From Saprolegnia diclina VS20 (Eukaryota > Oomycota > Saprolegniomycetes > Saprolegniales > Saprolegniaceae), in the NCBI RefSeq assembly GCF_000281045.1, contig NW_008246074.1:1016573-1080572 (forward strand): a stretch of DNA of 64,000 nucleotides, in the 5' to 3' direction. Below, one piece after another: positions 31,298 to 42,829 of the stretch. The position numbers were made by a program, and so were the translations under genes. The notes under the pieces were generated by a model, which searched no databases, had not been told where the DNA came from, and was given only the letters and a program-made list of their open reading frames with translations. Numbering within the stretch: position 1 is the stretch's first letter; each line of letters starts with the position of its first letter.

Positions 31298-33475
31298 ATG
31301 TCCTCACAAACGACACCCGAGGTCGGCACGCCCTACTTTGCCCCGCACATAGCAGCTGCGTTTCCGTGCAAGTCCCACAACGAGTGGTACCTTTCCTATG
31401 CCGATATCCAGCACCTTCTCGACGTGTACGTTCGACCCCGCGACGCTGTCGTGGATCTCGGGGCCGGGCGGTCCCAGCTCGCCCGCGATATGGTGCTGCA
31501 CGGCTACCATAACGTCACGGCCATCGACAACGACGCGAAATTGCTGCCGTGTGTGGAGGCGTCGCTCGCGCCATTCTTGCACGTGGTATGTATGGACGCG
31601 ATGCAGCTAACGCTGGCGCCGGCGTCGATCGACGCTGTCCTCGCAAAGGCCTTTTTCGAAATGCTCTCCGCGTCGGCGCAGTGCGCTGTGCTCACACAAG
31701 TGCTGGCCTGTCTTCGCCCGGGCGGTATCTTGTTTGTCGTCGCGTTCAACAACGACAATAGCTGGTGGGCAGCACCCGACGTTGCACGTCTCCTCGCACG
31801 CGCCGCCGTTTGCATCGACGACCAGCCCGTCGGTCCGATCGTCGGCTCGCCCATGGACCGTTCGCACGCTTGTCGGGCGCGGGTCTGGCGCACACGGGCG
31901 TCCATGGACGACATTTCGCATCGCGCAACGTGCGACGCGGCCAGCACACTGGCAGCGCGCTATGAATGGCGGCTACGGGCTTTTGAGCGCCAGCTTCAAG
32001 CCGAAGAGGCCCTGCACGACGATGTGCTCTGTGTCGAGCTCCCGCGGATGATGGACGAAGACTTTCGGAGCTTGCTCGTTCGGCAGGAAGCGAGGAGCCG
32101 GAACAACGACGATGACATCGCACGCGCCCAACTAGTGCTCATGGAGAAGCCCATTGATGAGCATGCGACTTCGTGTGCGAGCCACGCATCGCCGTCCGCG
32201 AGAACCATCATTTTAGAGCCGCCAATGTCAGCTCTGAGAGTGCCAAGTATTGACAGCATCCAAGCCACCAGGCCCGACATGCAAGCCTACCCCGAGGTCG
32301 TCGTATCGCTCAACGTGTTGTCAGATCTGGGAGACGAGGCCTTTGCCGCCGAGGCAACGGATGGGGATGCGGCGTGTCCACCTTCAGAAAGAAGAGAGTC
32401 GGCCAGTGCGGCAGAGACAATGCACGGTGTCGCAGTCGCACTTGTGACCCATGTCCTCGCCGACGCCGCCGCGTTGGCGTCCAGCCCCGACAAGAAGCAA
32501 TCACAGCTAGTTGTTCCTACGAGCGAAATGTCTTTTGAAGGCCGTGATCGCAACGCCGTCGGGCCTCCACCAGGAGACAGCGATGCCGTGCACGGCGTTG
32601 CCGTCGCACTGGTAAACCACGTCATTGCTGATGTGGCCGCGCACATTCCAAGCCCGAAAAAAACAGTGCTGCGGCAGAGTCAAGGACCGTCCGAAGCGGA
32701 GAGTAAAGTCCACCAGCCTATAGCCGCGTCACCCGACGCAAACTTGAGCACTGCAGCTATCGAACACGGTGTTGCAGTCGCTCTTGTGACGGAGCTCATC
32801 ACAGATGCCACGGAACGGGCTTCAAGTCCCAAAAAACCAGCTCCCGAGCCAACAATCGCGTCTCCGCTACTCGAGCAAGACGTCCCAATCAATGGCACTA
32901 GTCAAGAGACCAACGCAGAATCCTTGAAGGTTCAAGCACAAGCGACGAATGCTGCTGCCATCGCTGCGACAGAACAGGTATCATTCGCCACCGAAGAGAG
33001 CGCACCGGCGCTGGCAAGCCCGCAAGACGCATCCATGTGTATGAACGAACCTTCATATTCCTCTGGTGCTATGATCGTCGACACCGCCTCGCTCAAGGAG
33101 CTGGAGCGCCTTCCCGACCACGAGGCAAATGGTTGCCCAGACGATGTGATCAAAGTCGCAGCTCGTGTGCAAGATTGCGAAGCGCAAGCGTTGGTGACTG
33201 AGGGGGCCAAGCCCCCAGCGGTCGAGTCGGAGCTTGCGTCGGCACCTTCGAGCCCATTGTGTGCGCTTGAAGATGATTCAGCCGCATGCACCAACGATGA
33301 CATGCTGCCTCGTCACGGGATGCGAGACGAAGCTCACCTGGCCTCTGCTGGGGAGTGTCCGTTCAACGAGGTCGGCTCTCTTCTCGCAAAACTCGTTGAC
33401 GACGTCGAGAACGAATGCATTTTGGACGTCTGTCGTCTCGCGCTCGCAGCTCTTGTTGACGCTCTCGAGCTTTGA
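31298..33475 (+). CDS. SAM-dependent methyltransferase with repeat-bearing C-terminal tail
   Basis: 725 residues in one exon. Residues about 15-190 form a class I methyltransferase domain like those of METTL13/EEF1A-KNMT: an entry motif NEWYLSYADIQHLLD, SAM-binding VVDLGAGRSQLARDM (motif I), VTAIDNDAKLL and a later LRPGGILFVVAF. The remaining 500 residues are low complexity, except for three related segments starting near residues 375, 431 and 489: HGVAVALVTHVLADAAA, HGVAVALVNHVIADVAA and HGVAVALVTELITDATE, each followed by SP(K/D)K. They are amphipathic and look like PKA-anchoring helices. A fourth, weaker one may close the protein (LALAALVDALEL). Substrate unknown. Confidence 0.82.
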   Translation: MSSQTTPEVGTPYFAPHIAAAFPCKSHNEWYLSYADIQHLLDVYVRPRDAVVDLGAGRSQLARDMVLHGYHNVTAIDNDAKLLPCVEASLAPFLHVVCMDAMQLTLAPASIDAVLAKAFFEMLSASAQCAVLTQVLACLRPGGILFVVAFNNDNSWWAAPDVARLLARAAVCIDDQPVGPIVGSPMDRSHACRARVWRTRASMDDISHRATCDAASTLAARYEWRLRAFERQLQAEEALHDDVLCVELPRMMDEDFRSLLVRQEARSRNNDDDIARAQLVLMEKPIDEHATSCASHASPSARTIILEPPMSALRVPSIDSIQATRPDMQAYPEVVVSLNVLSDLGDEAFAAEATDGDAACPPSERRESASAAETMHGVAVALVTHVLADAAALASSPDKKQSQLVVPTSEMSFEGRDRNAVGPPPGDSDAVHGVAVALVNHVIADVAAHIPSPKKTVLRQSQGPSEAESKVHQPIAASPDANLSTAAIEHGVAVALVTELITDATERASSPKKPAPEPTIASPLLEQDVPINGTSQETNAESLKVQAQATNAAAIAATEQVSFATEESAPALASPQDASMCMNEPSYSSGAMIVDTASLKELERLPDHEANGCPDDVIKVAARVQDCEAQALVTEGAKPPAVESELASAPSSPLCALEDDSAACTNDDMLPRHGMRDEAHLASAGECPFNEVGSLLAKLVDDVENECILDVCRLALAALVDALEL

Positions 33476-33740
33476 AATCAAGCAATTATGTCACTTGCTA
33501 CAACGTGGGGGTGGCATTGCTACCGTGGCAATTCTTCCCCTTGTCCCTGGATCCGTATCAACTGCATAATATGTTTAATGTAGTATAGCACGACGGGAGC
33601 GCGACGAGATTGCAGTCGAGTGGGACTCGAACCGACGCGGCCCTACCCCTGAGAGGATTTATGGAAAGTGGCGTGCGATTAGCCTCGAAACGGCAAGATC
33701 GCAACGCCCCGCAGAGCTAAATTTCCGCTGTCCTGCTCGC
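33476..33740. other. Short intergenic region with a B-box-like word
   Basis: Contains GGTTCGAGTCC on the minus strand (about 33624-33634), as in a tRNA T arm, but no cloverleaf could be built (see rejected items). The right end is the MOB1 promoter. Confidence 0.4.
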
Positions 33741-34554
33741 ATGAACATCTTCCAGCGCCACAAGACGTTCCGGCCCAAGAAGAGCCATAGCAAGGGCACG
33801 AAGCGCTACGATCTGCACAAGCATGCCAAGGCGACGCTCGGCGGGTACGCCATCCAGGTCGAGCCGCGATGAGGCGACGTTATTGTAGCGGCGACATGCG
33901 CTCGGCCGTCCGGCTGCCCGAGCACGAAGACCTCAACGAGTGGCTCGCCGTCAACAGTACGTAGATCGCTGTACCAGCTTTGACAACGCTCATGGTCTCT
34001 ACTAGCGGTGGACTTTTTCAACGAGATCAGCATCGTCTACGGCACGATCCTCGAGTTCTGCAGCAAGGCGTCGTGCCCGATCATGAGCGCTGGGCCAAAG
34101 TATGCTGCGTCCGCGCGATAGCATGCGTCATATCCGCACGTAGGTTTGAGTACCTCTGGAAGGACACGAAAAACTACAAGACGCCAGCCAAGCTGCCGGC
34201 GCCCGAGTACATTGACATGCTCATGAGCTGGGTCGAGGACCAGCTTGGCGACCCGACCGTCTTTCCCGCGACCGAAGGTAGACGATCGCCGCACGTGGTG
34301 GCTAAGGTTGCGTGCGCGTAGGCGCTGCATACCCACGCAACTTTCAGGCTGCGATCAAAAACATCTTTCGCCGGCTCTTCCGCGTGTACGCGCATGTGTA
34401 CTACTCGCACTTCGACAAGATCGTGTCGCTCGGCGCCGAAGCGCACTTGAACTCGTGCTTCAAGCACTTTATCCTCTTCGTCATCGAGTTTGACCTCGTC
34501 GACGCCCGCGAGCAAGAGCCGCTCAAGGACCTCATCGCCAACTTGGTGCGCTAA
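33741..34554 (+). CDS. MOB1: MOB1 kinase activator
   Basis: Co-activator of NDR/LATS kinases in the Hippo/mitotic-exit network. About 203 residues in five exons. The start MNIFQRHKTFRPKKSHSKGTKR is typical of MOB1 N-termini. Then come LPEHEDLNEWLAVNSVDFFNEI, the zinc-site Cys pair EFCSKASCP, MSAGPKFEYLWKD (joined across an intron), YIDMLMSWVEDQLGDPTVFP, the zinc-site His pair HVYYSHFDK, and EAHLNSCFKHFILFVIEF. All four zinc ligands are present. Introns are about 45-55 nt. The end REQEPLKDLIANLVR is near the normal C-terminus. Confidence 0.96.
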
Positions 34555-34764
34555 GTGCACACAACATAGAGGCGCCTCTGCCTTCGCATTTGTTTTGTAT
34601 GTCATGTCGCTTTGGAGGCACCTTCAACGTCAGCTAAATCGACATTGCTTGCACTGCCAATCATGCGGAGGTGTCCAGTCGACCACGTTTGGCCTCACGG
34701 AGGATCTCGGCTTGTACATGTAGGACTCCAAGTAGGTGGTGTCCCTTTCTTCGTCCTCCCCTTA

Positions 34765-35384
34765 GAGCATCCCCAGCAGTCGTTTTTATACATAAATATA
34801 GCAATTTTTAAAAACGGACCTCCCCAAGAGGCGTTTTTATTTCTAAAAATTTGTAAAAATTTGCCGGTCGTTTTTATCGCGGTCGACTTTAAAAACATCG
34901 GCCAGCATTTCCAATCGTTTTTAAGGCCCATGCGACGGGCAATGGACGAATTCAAGGCATGAAAACGCCGTCAGAACTCAGCTCGGAGTTTTCTACAGTT
35001 GAGGACAGCCATGCCGGCAACACAGAGACCCCAGATGTAGCAGGAACCTCTCGGATGGCACTCGCATTGAGCGATCTGGGCAAATCATATCTGCACACAA
35101 GGCGTCGCTGCGCCCACTGACATGCGGTTAGCTCCGTCGCACAGTCATGAACTGCCTTGGTGACTCTCGCTAAGCGTGGCCGCGAGTAGGGCCTAGTCCG
35201 TGCTGGCGTCGACGGCGTCGCCTTGGAACCAGTGGAGCGCCTCGCAATCGTCGGAATGCTGATCTGTCAGCTGTTGATTGGCAACGTTTGGCAACGCTGC
35301 TGGGGAGCTCCATTTCCATTGCCAACTGGTCGTTTCCAAAGCCACCCGTTAGCAATAAAATGAAAACGACTCCTGGGGATGCTC
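34765..35384. mobile_element. PIF/Harbinger-like MITE (620 bp, non-autonomous)
   Basis: Begins GAGCATCCCCAGCAGTCGTTTT and ends in the inverted form (AAAACGACTCCTGGGGATGCTC), giving terminal inverted repeats of about 22 nt with one mismatch. It is flanked on both sides by TTA (34762-34764 and 35385-35387), the 3-bp target duplication typical of PIF/Harbinger elements; plant members of that group also begin GAGCATC. The interior is rich in TTTTTA and TAAAAA words at the left and has no transposase frame, so it depends on an element elsewhere. The intact TSD and good termini suggest a relatively recent insertion. Confidence 0.85.
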
Positions 35385-35494
35385 TTAGTGTTGCCATCAA
35401 AACCATCGCACACGTGCTAGCAGGGCCCAACAAGCTGTAATTACATAGCCTCGGCTCCGCGACTAGCCGCTTGGATTAGGACGCGAGTCGACGG

Positions 35495-36064
35495 TCACGT
35501 ACTGTGCTCGAGCACGAGCGCTCGAAGCAGATCCTCGACGCCCGCATCCATCGACCGATAGTGCTGCATCGTATGGTACTTTTTGGTGCTGGCTTGGGTC
35601 TCGAGGGTTCTGACGACTTTGGGACGGGCCTGCGACATACTGCCAAGCGACTGCGATCGGCGGTGCGCAGTGGGTGAGCCACTCGCTGGTACGGACGCCA
35701 CGCGGCGCAGTGTCGGTTGTGGGGCGTCGACATCGACTGCGATGCTGCCGTGTCGTGGTCGCACGTCGTCGTCTGGTCCCATGGCTCTTGCGAGAGGCAC
35801 TGCATCGTCTGCGCTACCATCGACCAGTGGGTGATCGCGCCCGGTGCTGTCACTGTCGTTGCTCGGCAGACTCTGAGGGCAAATGGCAAGGAGCTCAACA
35901 CATTCAATGTAGGGCCATGGATCGTAGCCCAACGGGACGTACTCGGAGAGCGATGCGCGTATCGACGCTGGGGTGGGTAGTGGCACGAGGCTCTTGGCAA
36001 TGGCGCCAGCGACGGCCGCGCGGATCTCGGCGTAGATGCCATCCGGGAACGGCGCCATGTCCAT
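35495..36064 (-). CDS. Hypothetical protein (189 residues)
   Basis: Single exon, starting MDMAPFPDGIYAEIRAAVAG. The N-terminal 70 residues look folded (SIRASLSEYVPLGYDPWPYI, ECVELLAICPQSLP). The rest is charged and Ser-rich, with RRSQSLGS-type phosphorylation-like sites, and ends VEDLLRALVLEHST. The frame has the GC-rich codon pattern of real genes here. No family is recognised. It is followed 107 nt downstream by the MITE. Confidence 0.55.
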   Translation of the reverse strand: MDMAPFPDGIYAEIRAAVAGAIAKSLVPLPTPASIRASLSEYVPLGYDPWPYIECVELLAICPQSLPSNDSDSTGRDHPLVDGSADDAVPLARAMGPDDDVRPRHGSIAVDVDAPQPTLRRVASVPASGSPTAHRRSQSLGSMSQARPKVVRTLETQASTKKYHTMQHYRSMDAGVEDLLRALVLEHST

Positions 36065-36172
36065 GCCTCGCTCGTTACAAGGCCGTTACGTAATGCGGGC
36101 ACGAGGACGTGCCACGTCATAGACAGGCGCAATGACATAAATATATACAAGGTAGTTACGCAAATGGCAAAG

Positions 36173-37276
36173 CTAACTCAGAAGGTCGATGATTTCGGGC
36201 TTCTTGACGTGCAGGTCGGCCGCCGACGTCAGCGACGACGTCCGTGATGACGTCGCCGTCCCCGTGCCATCTTCGTGGAAGCTCATGAGGTCCATCATGC
36301 CGCCGCTGAGCGCACTCGTGCGCGGCGAGAGCGACCAGCCCGCAATCGAATCGCGCGCTTCAGGCGATGCCAGCTTGCTCACGTCGCTGCGCAGCACCGA
36401 AGGCTTGGTCCACGTGGTTTGCTTGGACGTGTCGTTGCGGTAGTAGACACGACCCGTCGACTTGGAGAAGACGGGATAGAAGCCGGGCTCGAGCACATAT
36501 TCGGTCTCGGCCATCTCTTCCCACTTGGAGCCGTTGATGTGCAGCGCGTACGTGATCTCGCCTTGGCTCTTGGACACGCTGATCGCAAGCTCGTGCTTGT
36601 CCTCGCCCATCTCGTGGGTCGCGTGCCAGTTGCTGCCGCGCGTCGGCGGCGGGCCATTCGGCGCCTCTTCGTGGCGAATGGACGTGCGGTCCAAGACGAG
36701 GCTCTTGCTGCCGTCGGCGCAGTCTTCCATGAGCAGCTGGTGCACCGGTCCGTCTTGGCCAAACGTAAACGTCCACGCCACGCGCACGTCCTTGTGTTCG
36801 TTGCAATCGATCGCGTAATGGACGCGCCGCGCATACGACTTGCTGCTCCACTTGGTGCTCACAAAGCGCTCGTACTTGAGCTCGCGCTCGGGCAGCGAGT
36901 CCCACTCCCAGCGGTCAATCAGGAGCACGTAGAGGTTGTCGGCCGTCAGGTTCGCCTTGGCTTTCGCGCGCTCGACAAAGCTGAGCTGGTTGATGTCCTT
37001 GATAACGATCTGGAACGGGACGCTTGGCCGACTCGGCACGGAAAAGTCGAACGTCCATCCGCCGGCGTAGCTCTCGGACGCGCCAATGCGCTTGCCGTCG
37101 AGCTTGACGCGCTTCTTGGCCGTCACGCGTGAGTGCTCGAGCGTGACCGTGTGCACCTCCTCGCAGCCGTCGAAGACGAAGCGCCAGCTCAGCCGCTTCT
37201 TGGAGGCCGCCACGCGCTCGCCAATGTTTTCAATCTCGAGGCCCACACGGAGCGCGGGGGGACTGGGCGTCGGCAT
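36173..37276 (-). CDS. FAIM-like protein with C-terminal WW-like domain
   Basis: 367 residues in one exon from MPTPSPPALRVGLEIENIG. Two successive beta-rich repeats resemble Fas apoptotic inhibitory molecule. The first contains LSWRFVFDGCEEVHTVTLEH and KKRVKLDGKRI with a GGWTFDFSV strand. The second contains VAWTFTFGQDGPVHQLLME, KSLVLDRTSI and NWHATHEMGEDKHELAISVS. A WW-like motif follows (FYPVFSKSTGRVYYRNDTSK then TTWTKP); its first Trp is replaced by an aromatic. The tail is Ser/Thr-rich. FAIM domains act as chaperone-like or anti-aggregation modules in animals. The start is the Met just before the first repeat and 43 nt downstream of a TCCGGATG element; an open frame upstream is probably not translated. 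Confidence 0.65.
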   Translation of the reverse strand: MPTPSPPALRVGLEIENIGERVAASKKRLSWRFVFDGCEEVHTVTLEHSRVTAKKRVKLDGKRIGASESYAGGWTFDFSVPSRPSVPFQIVIKDINQLSFVERAKAKANLTADNLYVLLIDRWEWDSLPERELKYERFVSTKWSSKSYARRVHYAIDCNEHKDVRVAWTFTFGQDGPVHQLLMEDCADGSKSLVLDRTSIRHEEAPNGPPPTRGSNWHATHEMGEDKHELAISVSKSQGEITYALHINGSKWEEMAETEYVLEPGFYPVFSKSTGRVYYRNDTSKQTTWTKPSVLRSDVSKLASPEARDSIAGWSLSPRTSALSGGMMDLMSFHEDGTGTATSSRTSSLTSAADLHVKKPEIIDLLS

Positions 37277-37318
37277 GGCTGCTTGTTCGTCGAAAAATGA
37301 CCAAATGAACAGGCAGTC

Positions 37319-37326
37319 TCCGGATG
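37319..37326. promoter_or_regulatory. CCGGAT element upstream of the FAIM-like gene
   Basis: TCCGGATG lies 43-50 nt upstream (minus-strand sense) of the start codon at 37276, within the same distance range as at other genes. Confidence 0.45.
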
Positions 37327-38242
37327 CGTTACGGAGGATAGAAACACGCAACCGTGGCTCTGCCGCGCCGCCGCCAGACACGCGCCCATGCCCATTGCAG
37401 GACACACACCACGTGCCTTCGCAATGTCGATCATTGCTGCTGGCATCGACCGTAGTCCTAGAGCTAATAGAGCATCACGACGTCGCCTCGCGGCCAACGA
37501 GACAGCTTCAACGCGTGGCAACACACGCGAGACAGCACCAGCCGCGTCGATGGAAACTTATGGTCCATCAGATTTGAGAATCGAATGGCGATGCTCATGG
37601 CGCGCGTTCGTGGCTTGCCAGTTGGCCATGACGAAGACGCATCGCTTCGCGCAAGATGGACGCAGAGATGGACGCGGCCGTCGAACGCCGCCTGTCAAAA
37701 GTTGACAGGAAACAGCGATCTTGCTAAAGTGGCGTGTTTTTAACGCGTGCAATGCGCCCAACCATCCGCATAACGCAGAGATGCACTGGCTTCTCGGCCA
37801 CTGGACTTAATCACCCAACGCAGCGAGCGGTCGTCGACGCGCCGCCGTAAGCTGCAGCATTGGGCGCCGCGTGCGCCTGGACCTGTACGCTCCAAGATCG
37901 CGTCGAGTCTGTGCACCGCGCTACCATCATCACATCGCAGCGCGCGCCCAGTGGACAGCGCTGGCCTTCATGACGTGGCAGCGCCTCGTGGCAGCCGTTG
38001 CCGCAGCGCTGCCTGAATGGTCAGGATGGACCGACCACGACGGCAACACGGAGGGCGATCGGCCGCCAACGACCATGCGCGTCGTTGCTGTTGTCGTCGT
38101 TTGTCGGCGTGATTGGGTGCGACGCTGGCGTCCGACGCAAATCTCCAATCGCTGCCAGATCTGCGCTTTGTTAGGATCTGAGTCGATTGATTGCACCTGG
38201 TTTCCTAGTAATCAGATCGCGCGGCGCGTGTGGTCAGACGTC
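37327..38242. other. Divergent intergenic region between FAIM-like and ricin-B-like genes
   Basis: Open frames on both strands are short or lack domain resemblance. One plus-strand frame from 37871 runs in phase into the secreted-protein gene, but its first 124 codons contain no hydrophobic leader and look non-coding. Confidence 0.4.
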
Positions 38243-38713
38243 ATGGTCAGTCGCTCCTTCCAAGTGCTGCTTCTCGGCCTCTCGCTGCTTGGTGCGCTTC
38301 ATGCGGGATGGATCTCGGGTGAGTACAGCGTCGGCAACAGTGTGCGCGACTGGACCTTTCGCCTCGCCGTCGACGGGAGCTGCGTTGTCGCGTTGGCCGA
38401 CGCCGCCGACCGCTGGCGTGTCTACGCGTCGCGGGACGGCGGTCCCATGTCCATGATGCAACGCGCCACCGACGGACGCTGCCTCACGTTCGTCCCGGGC
38501 CCGCCATCGCCCTCGATCGCGCTGACGCCATGCTGCGCCAATTCGACGGCGCAGCAGTGGCACATGGCCCCGCACGCGCTTCGGAGCGACTGGATTGCGC
38601 ATAGCGGGCTGTGCGTGACCGTGTACAACGAAGGCAGCGGCCACTTTGGGTCGCCCGTGCTCGAGCCCTGTGCCCGCGGCCGGCCCGAACAACAAATGTA
38701 CTTTTTCGCTTAA
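38243..38713 (+). CDS. Secreted ricin-B-type lectin-like protein
   Basis: 156 residues, single exon. The start MVSRSFQVLLLGLSLLGALHAG gives a clear signal peptide, which decides against the longer in-frame start upstream. The mature part has the beta-trefoil repeat pattern of ricin-B-like lectins: WTFRLAVDGSCVVALADAAD, RCLTFVPG, then CCANSTAQQWHM (QxW motif), SGLCVTVYNEG and SPVLEPCARGRPEQQMYF. Six or more cysteines suggest disulfides. It lacks any enzymatic domain. Such small secreted lectin-like proteins in oomycetes may bind host or own-wall glycans. It is convergent with the acyl-CoA synthetase gene 41 nt away. Confidence 0.72.
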   Translation: MVSRSFQVLLLGLSLLGALHAGWISGEYSVGNSVRDWTFRLAVDGSCVVALADAADRWRVYASRDGGPMSMMQRATDGRCLTFVPGPPSPSIALTPCCANSTAQQWHMAPHALRSDWIAHSGLCVTVYNEGSGHFGSPVLEPCARGRPEQQMYFFA

Positions 38714-38754
38714 CGCCAACAATGATATTCAACGACATCAAGAGAAGCTTGAGC

Positions 38755-40983
38755 TTAGACGGTCTTGGGCAAACCGAGCTCGGCAATCGTCACGTCACGC
38801 ACTAGAACGCCCGACACGCATGAGCACATAGGTCGGAGTCTGAAGCGTACTCATAAACTTTTGAACCTTGCCCGTGATCGTGGTCGGAAACTCCGACTTG
38901 AAGAGAAAGTACTTGGGCACTTTGAAGTGGGCGAGCTCGGCCGCCAGATGCGCCCGCAGCGCCGCCTCGACGTCAACAACGGACGTCGACTCGTCCTGCA
39001 GATGCACCCACGCGCACACTTGCTCGCCGTAGACCTTGTCGGGGACGCCAATCACACTGGCGTTCGCGACGCTCGGATGTGCAAACAGCACTTCTTCGAT
39101 TTCCCGCGGGTAGATGTTTTCACCGCCTACACCTGCATCGCATCCTCCTGAACAAGCAGCAGCGTCGTACCTCGGATGATGACGTCCTTGGACCGACCCA
39201 CAATGCGGCAGTACCTGTCGTCGTCGCATGAGGGTTAGGGCAAGACGACGAGGGGTAGGGTACACACCCGCGCTCGTCCATGGCCACAATGTCGCCAGTG
39301 TGCATCCAGCCATCTTCAATGGACTTGGCTGTTTCCTTCGGCTGATCCCAGTAGCCTACGCATTTGGTAAAAGTCTGTATCGCAGAGCCTCTGAGAACGC
39401 ACCTTGCATGATGTGGTAGCCCTTGACCATGAGTTCGCCGGCTTGGTTCGGCCCGAGTTCCTTGGACGAGTCTTCGACGTCGACTACCTTGGCGTCGACA
39501 AAGGGCAGAAGTGCGCCGACCGTCGCGACGCGGTCGTCCAGGGCGTCGTCGCCGCGGGTTTGAAAGCTCAGCGGACTCGTCTACGACCCAACGAGATCAG
39601 TTGGAAGGTATCTAAAAGCAGGTGACACCAAGTACCTCGGTCATGCCGTAGCCGATAGTCATTTCCGGCGCAAACGTGAGCACCTCTTGCATGATCTCGA
39701 TTGGGCACGGCGCGCCCGCCATGATGCCGGTCCGGAGCGTCTTGACTCGGTCGAGATGGAACGTCGGCGAGTTGAGCATGCGGATGAACATGGTCGGCAC
39801 ACCGTAGAGCGACGTGCAGCCCTCGCTCTCGACGGCGTTGAGCGCCGCGACTTCGTTAAACTGCTTGGACGGGTACACCGCCGTGCCTAATAGCACGAAA
39901 CACTCTGCATCCATGCTGTCACAAGATGGTCGTACTGGCGTGGGCAAGACACGCGAGGTTGCCGAGCACGACGCCAAAGCAGTGGTACAGCGGTACGGGG
40001 ATGCACACGCGATCTTTGGTCGAGTAGCCGCAGCGCTGGCCGGCAAAGTAGCCGTTGTTGAGCAAGTTGCGGTGCGTGAGCGCTGCGCCTTTCGGTGTGC
40101 CCGTCGTTCCGGACGTAAACTGGATGTTGATGACGTCGTCCGGCGCAATCTCGGGCGTTGGCGGCGCGGCCCGCGATTCAGCGTGCGCGATCAAGTCGTG
40201 TAGCGCAACCATACCAGGGTACGTCTTATCGCGCGCGTCGTGCAAGATGTACTTGAGGTGCGGCAGCGCTTGGAGCGAGAGTGGCTGGACGTGCTCGTTG
40301 TGCAGCAGCGGCGAGGTCTCCGACAGCAATTCGGGCAAGATCGAGTCGAGCACTTGGATGTAGTCGGTGCCATGGACCGTCGGCGTGATCAAAATGGCCT
40401 GGTGCAGTCGCTTTGAATACGGTCGCGGGCGATCAAAAGTCGTACCTTGCATTGCACGAGGTTCATTGCAAACTCAAACTCGTGGGCGCGGTACGCAGGG
40501 TTGACGTTCACGAGCACGACGCCGATCTTGGCGCAGGCCATTTGCACTAATCGTGTGGTGTTCGCACCGAAGTACGAGGAGAGGAGGCAGGACGTACCGA
40601 GGTAGTAGTCGCCCGTGTTGGGCAGCCACGCGCCAAAGCGGTCGCCCTTCTCAAGGCCCATCCAGCGCAGCGCGTGTGCCATTGCATCGACCTAGATCGT
40701 ACTCTTGCGTCCGCCATTGCATGAGCATGAGGGTATATACCTTGGCGTTGACCTCGTGGTACGTCCAGCGAATGTCTTCTTCGACCGCGACCAAGGCAGT
40801 TTGGTTCGGGTGCTCGCGGGCGGCAGCCTCGAGCATCTCGCCAATCGTGCACTCGAGCATCGGGGGGCTGCGCGGGCCCGAGAACGTGGTGAGCGCGCGC
40901 CACGCCAGTCGGGTGGGCGACGGGCGCACCAAAGCGCGGGGCGACAGCGAGAGGGCGCGGTGGCGGAGGGCGCGAAGGAGCAT
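38755..40983 (-). CDS. Mitochondrial medium-chain acyl-CoA synthetase (ACSF2 type)
   Basis: Activates fatty acids to acyl-CoA through an acyl-AMP intermediate. About 600 residues in roughly eight exons. The N-terminus [20 protein letters not shown] is Arg-rich and lacks acids, as in a mitochondrial presequence. Core motifs in order are [37 protein letters not shown]-loop [84 protein letters not shown] and TITGKVQKF (catalytic Lys). The last intron joins KFM to [15 protein letters not shown]. The ADP-forming firefly-luciferase superfamily signature is complete. Confidence 0.92.

Positions 40984-42829
<1,846 letters not shown>

Noticed and set aside
33611-33706. Possible tRNA gene on the minus strand
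   Set aside because: A B-box-like GGTTCGAGTCC is present, but the acceptor arms do not pair, no good D arm or anticodon stem could be drawn, and the T stem has a mismatch. At best a relic.
37871-38242. N-terminal extension of the ricin-B-like protein
   Set aside because: The internal Met starts a clear signal peptide, while the extension is Arg-rich and without family resemblance.
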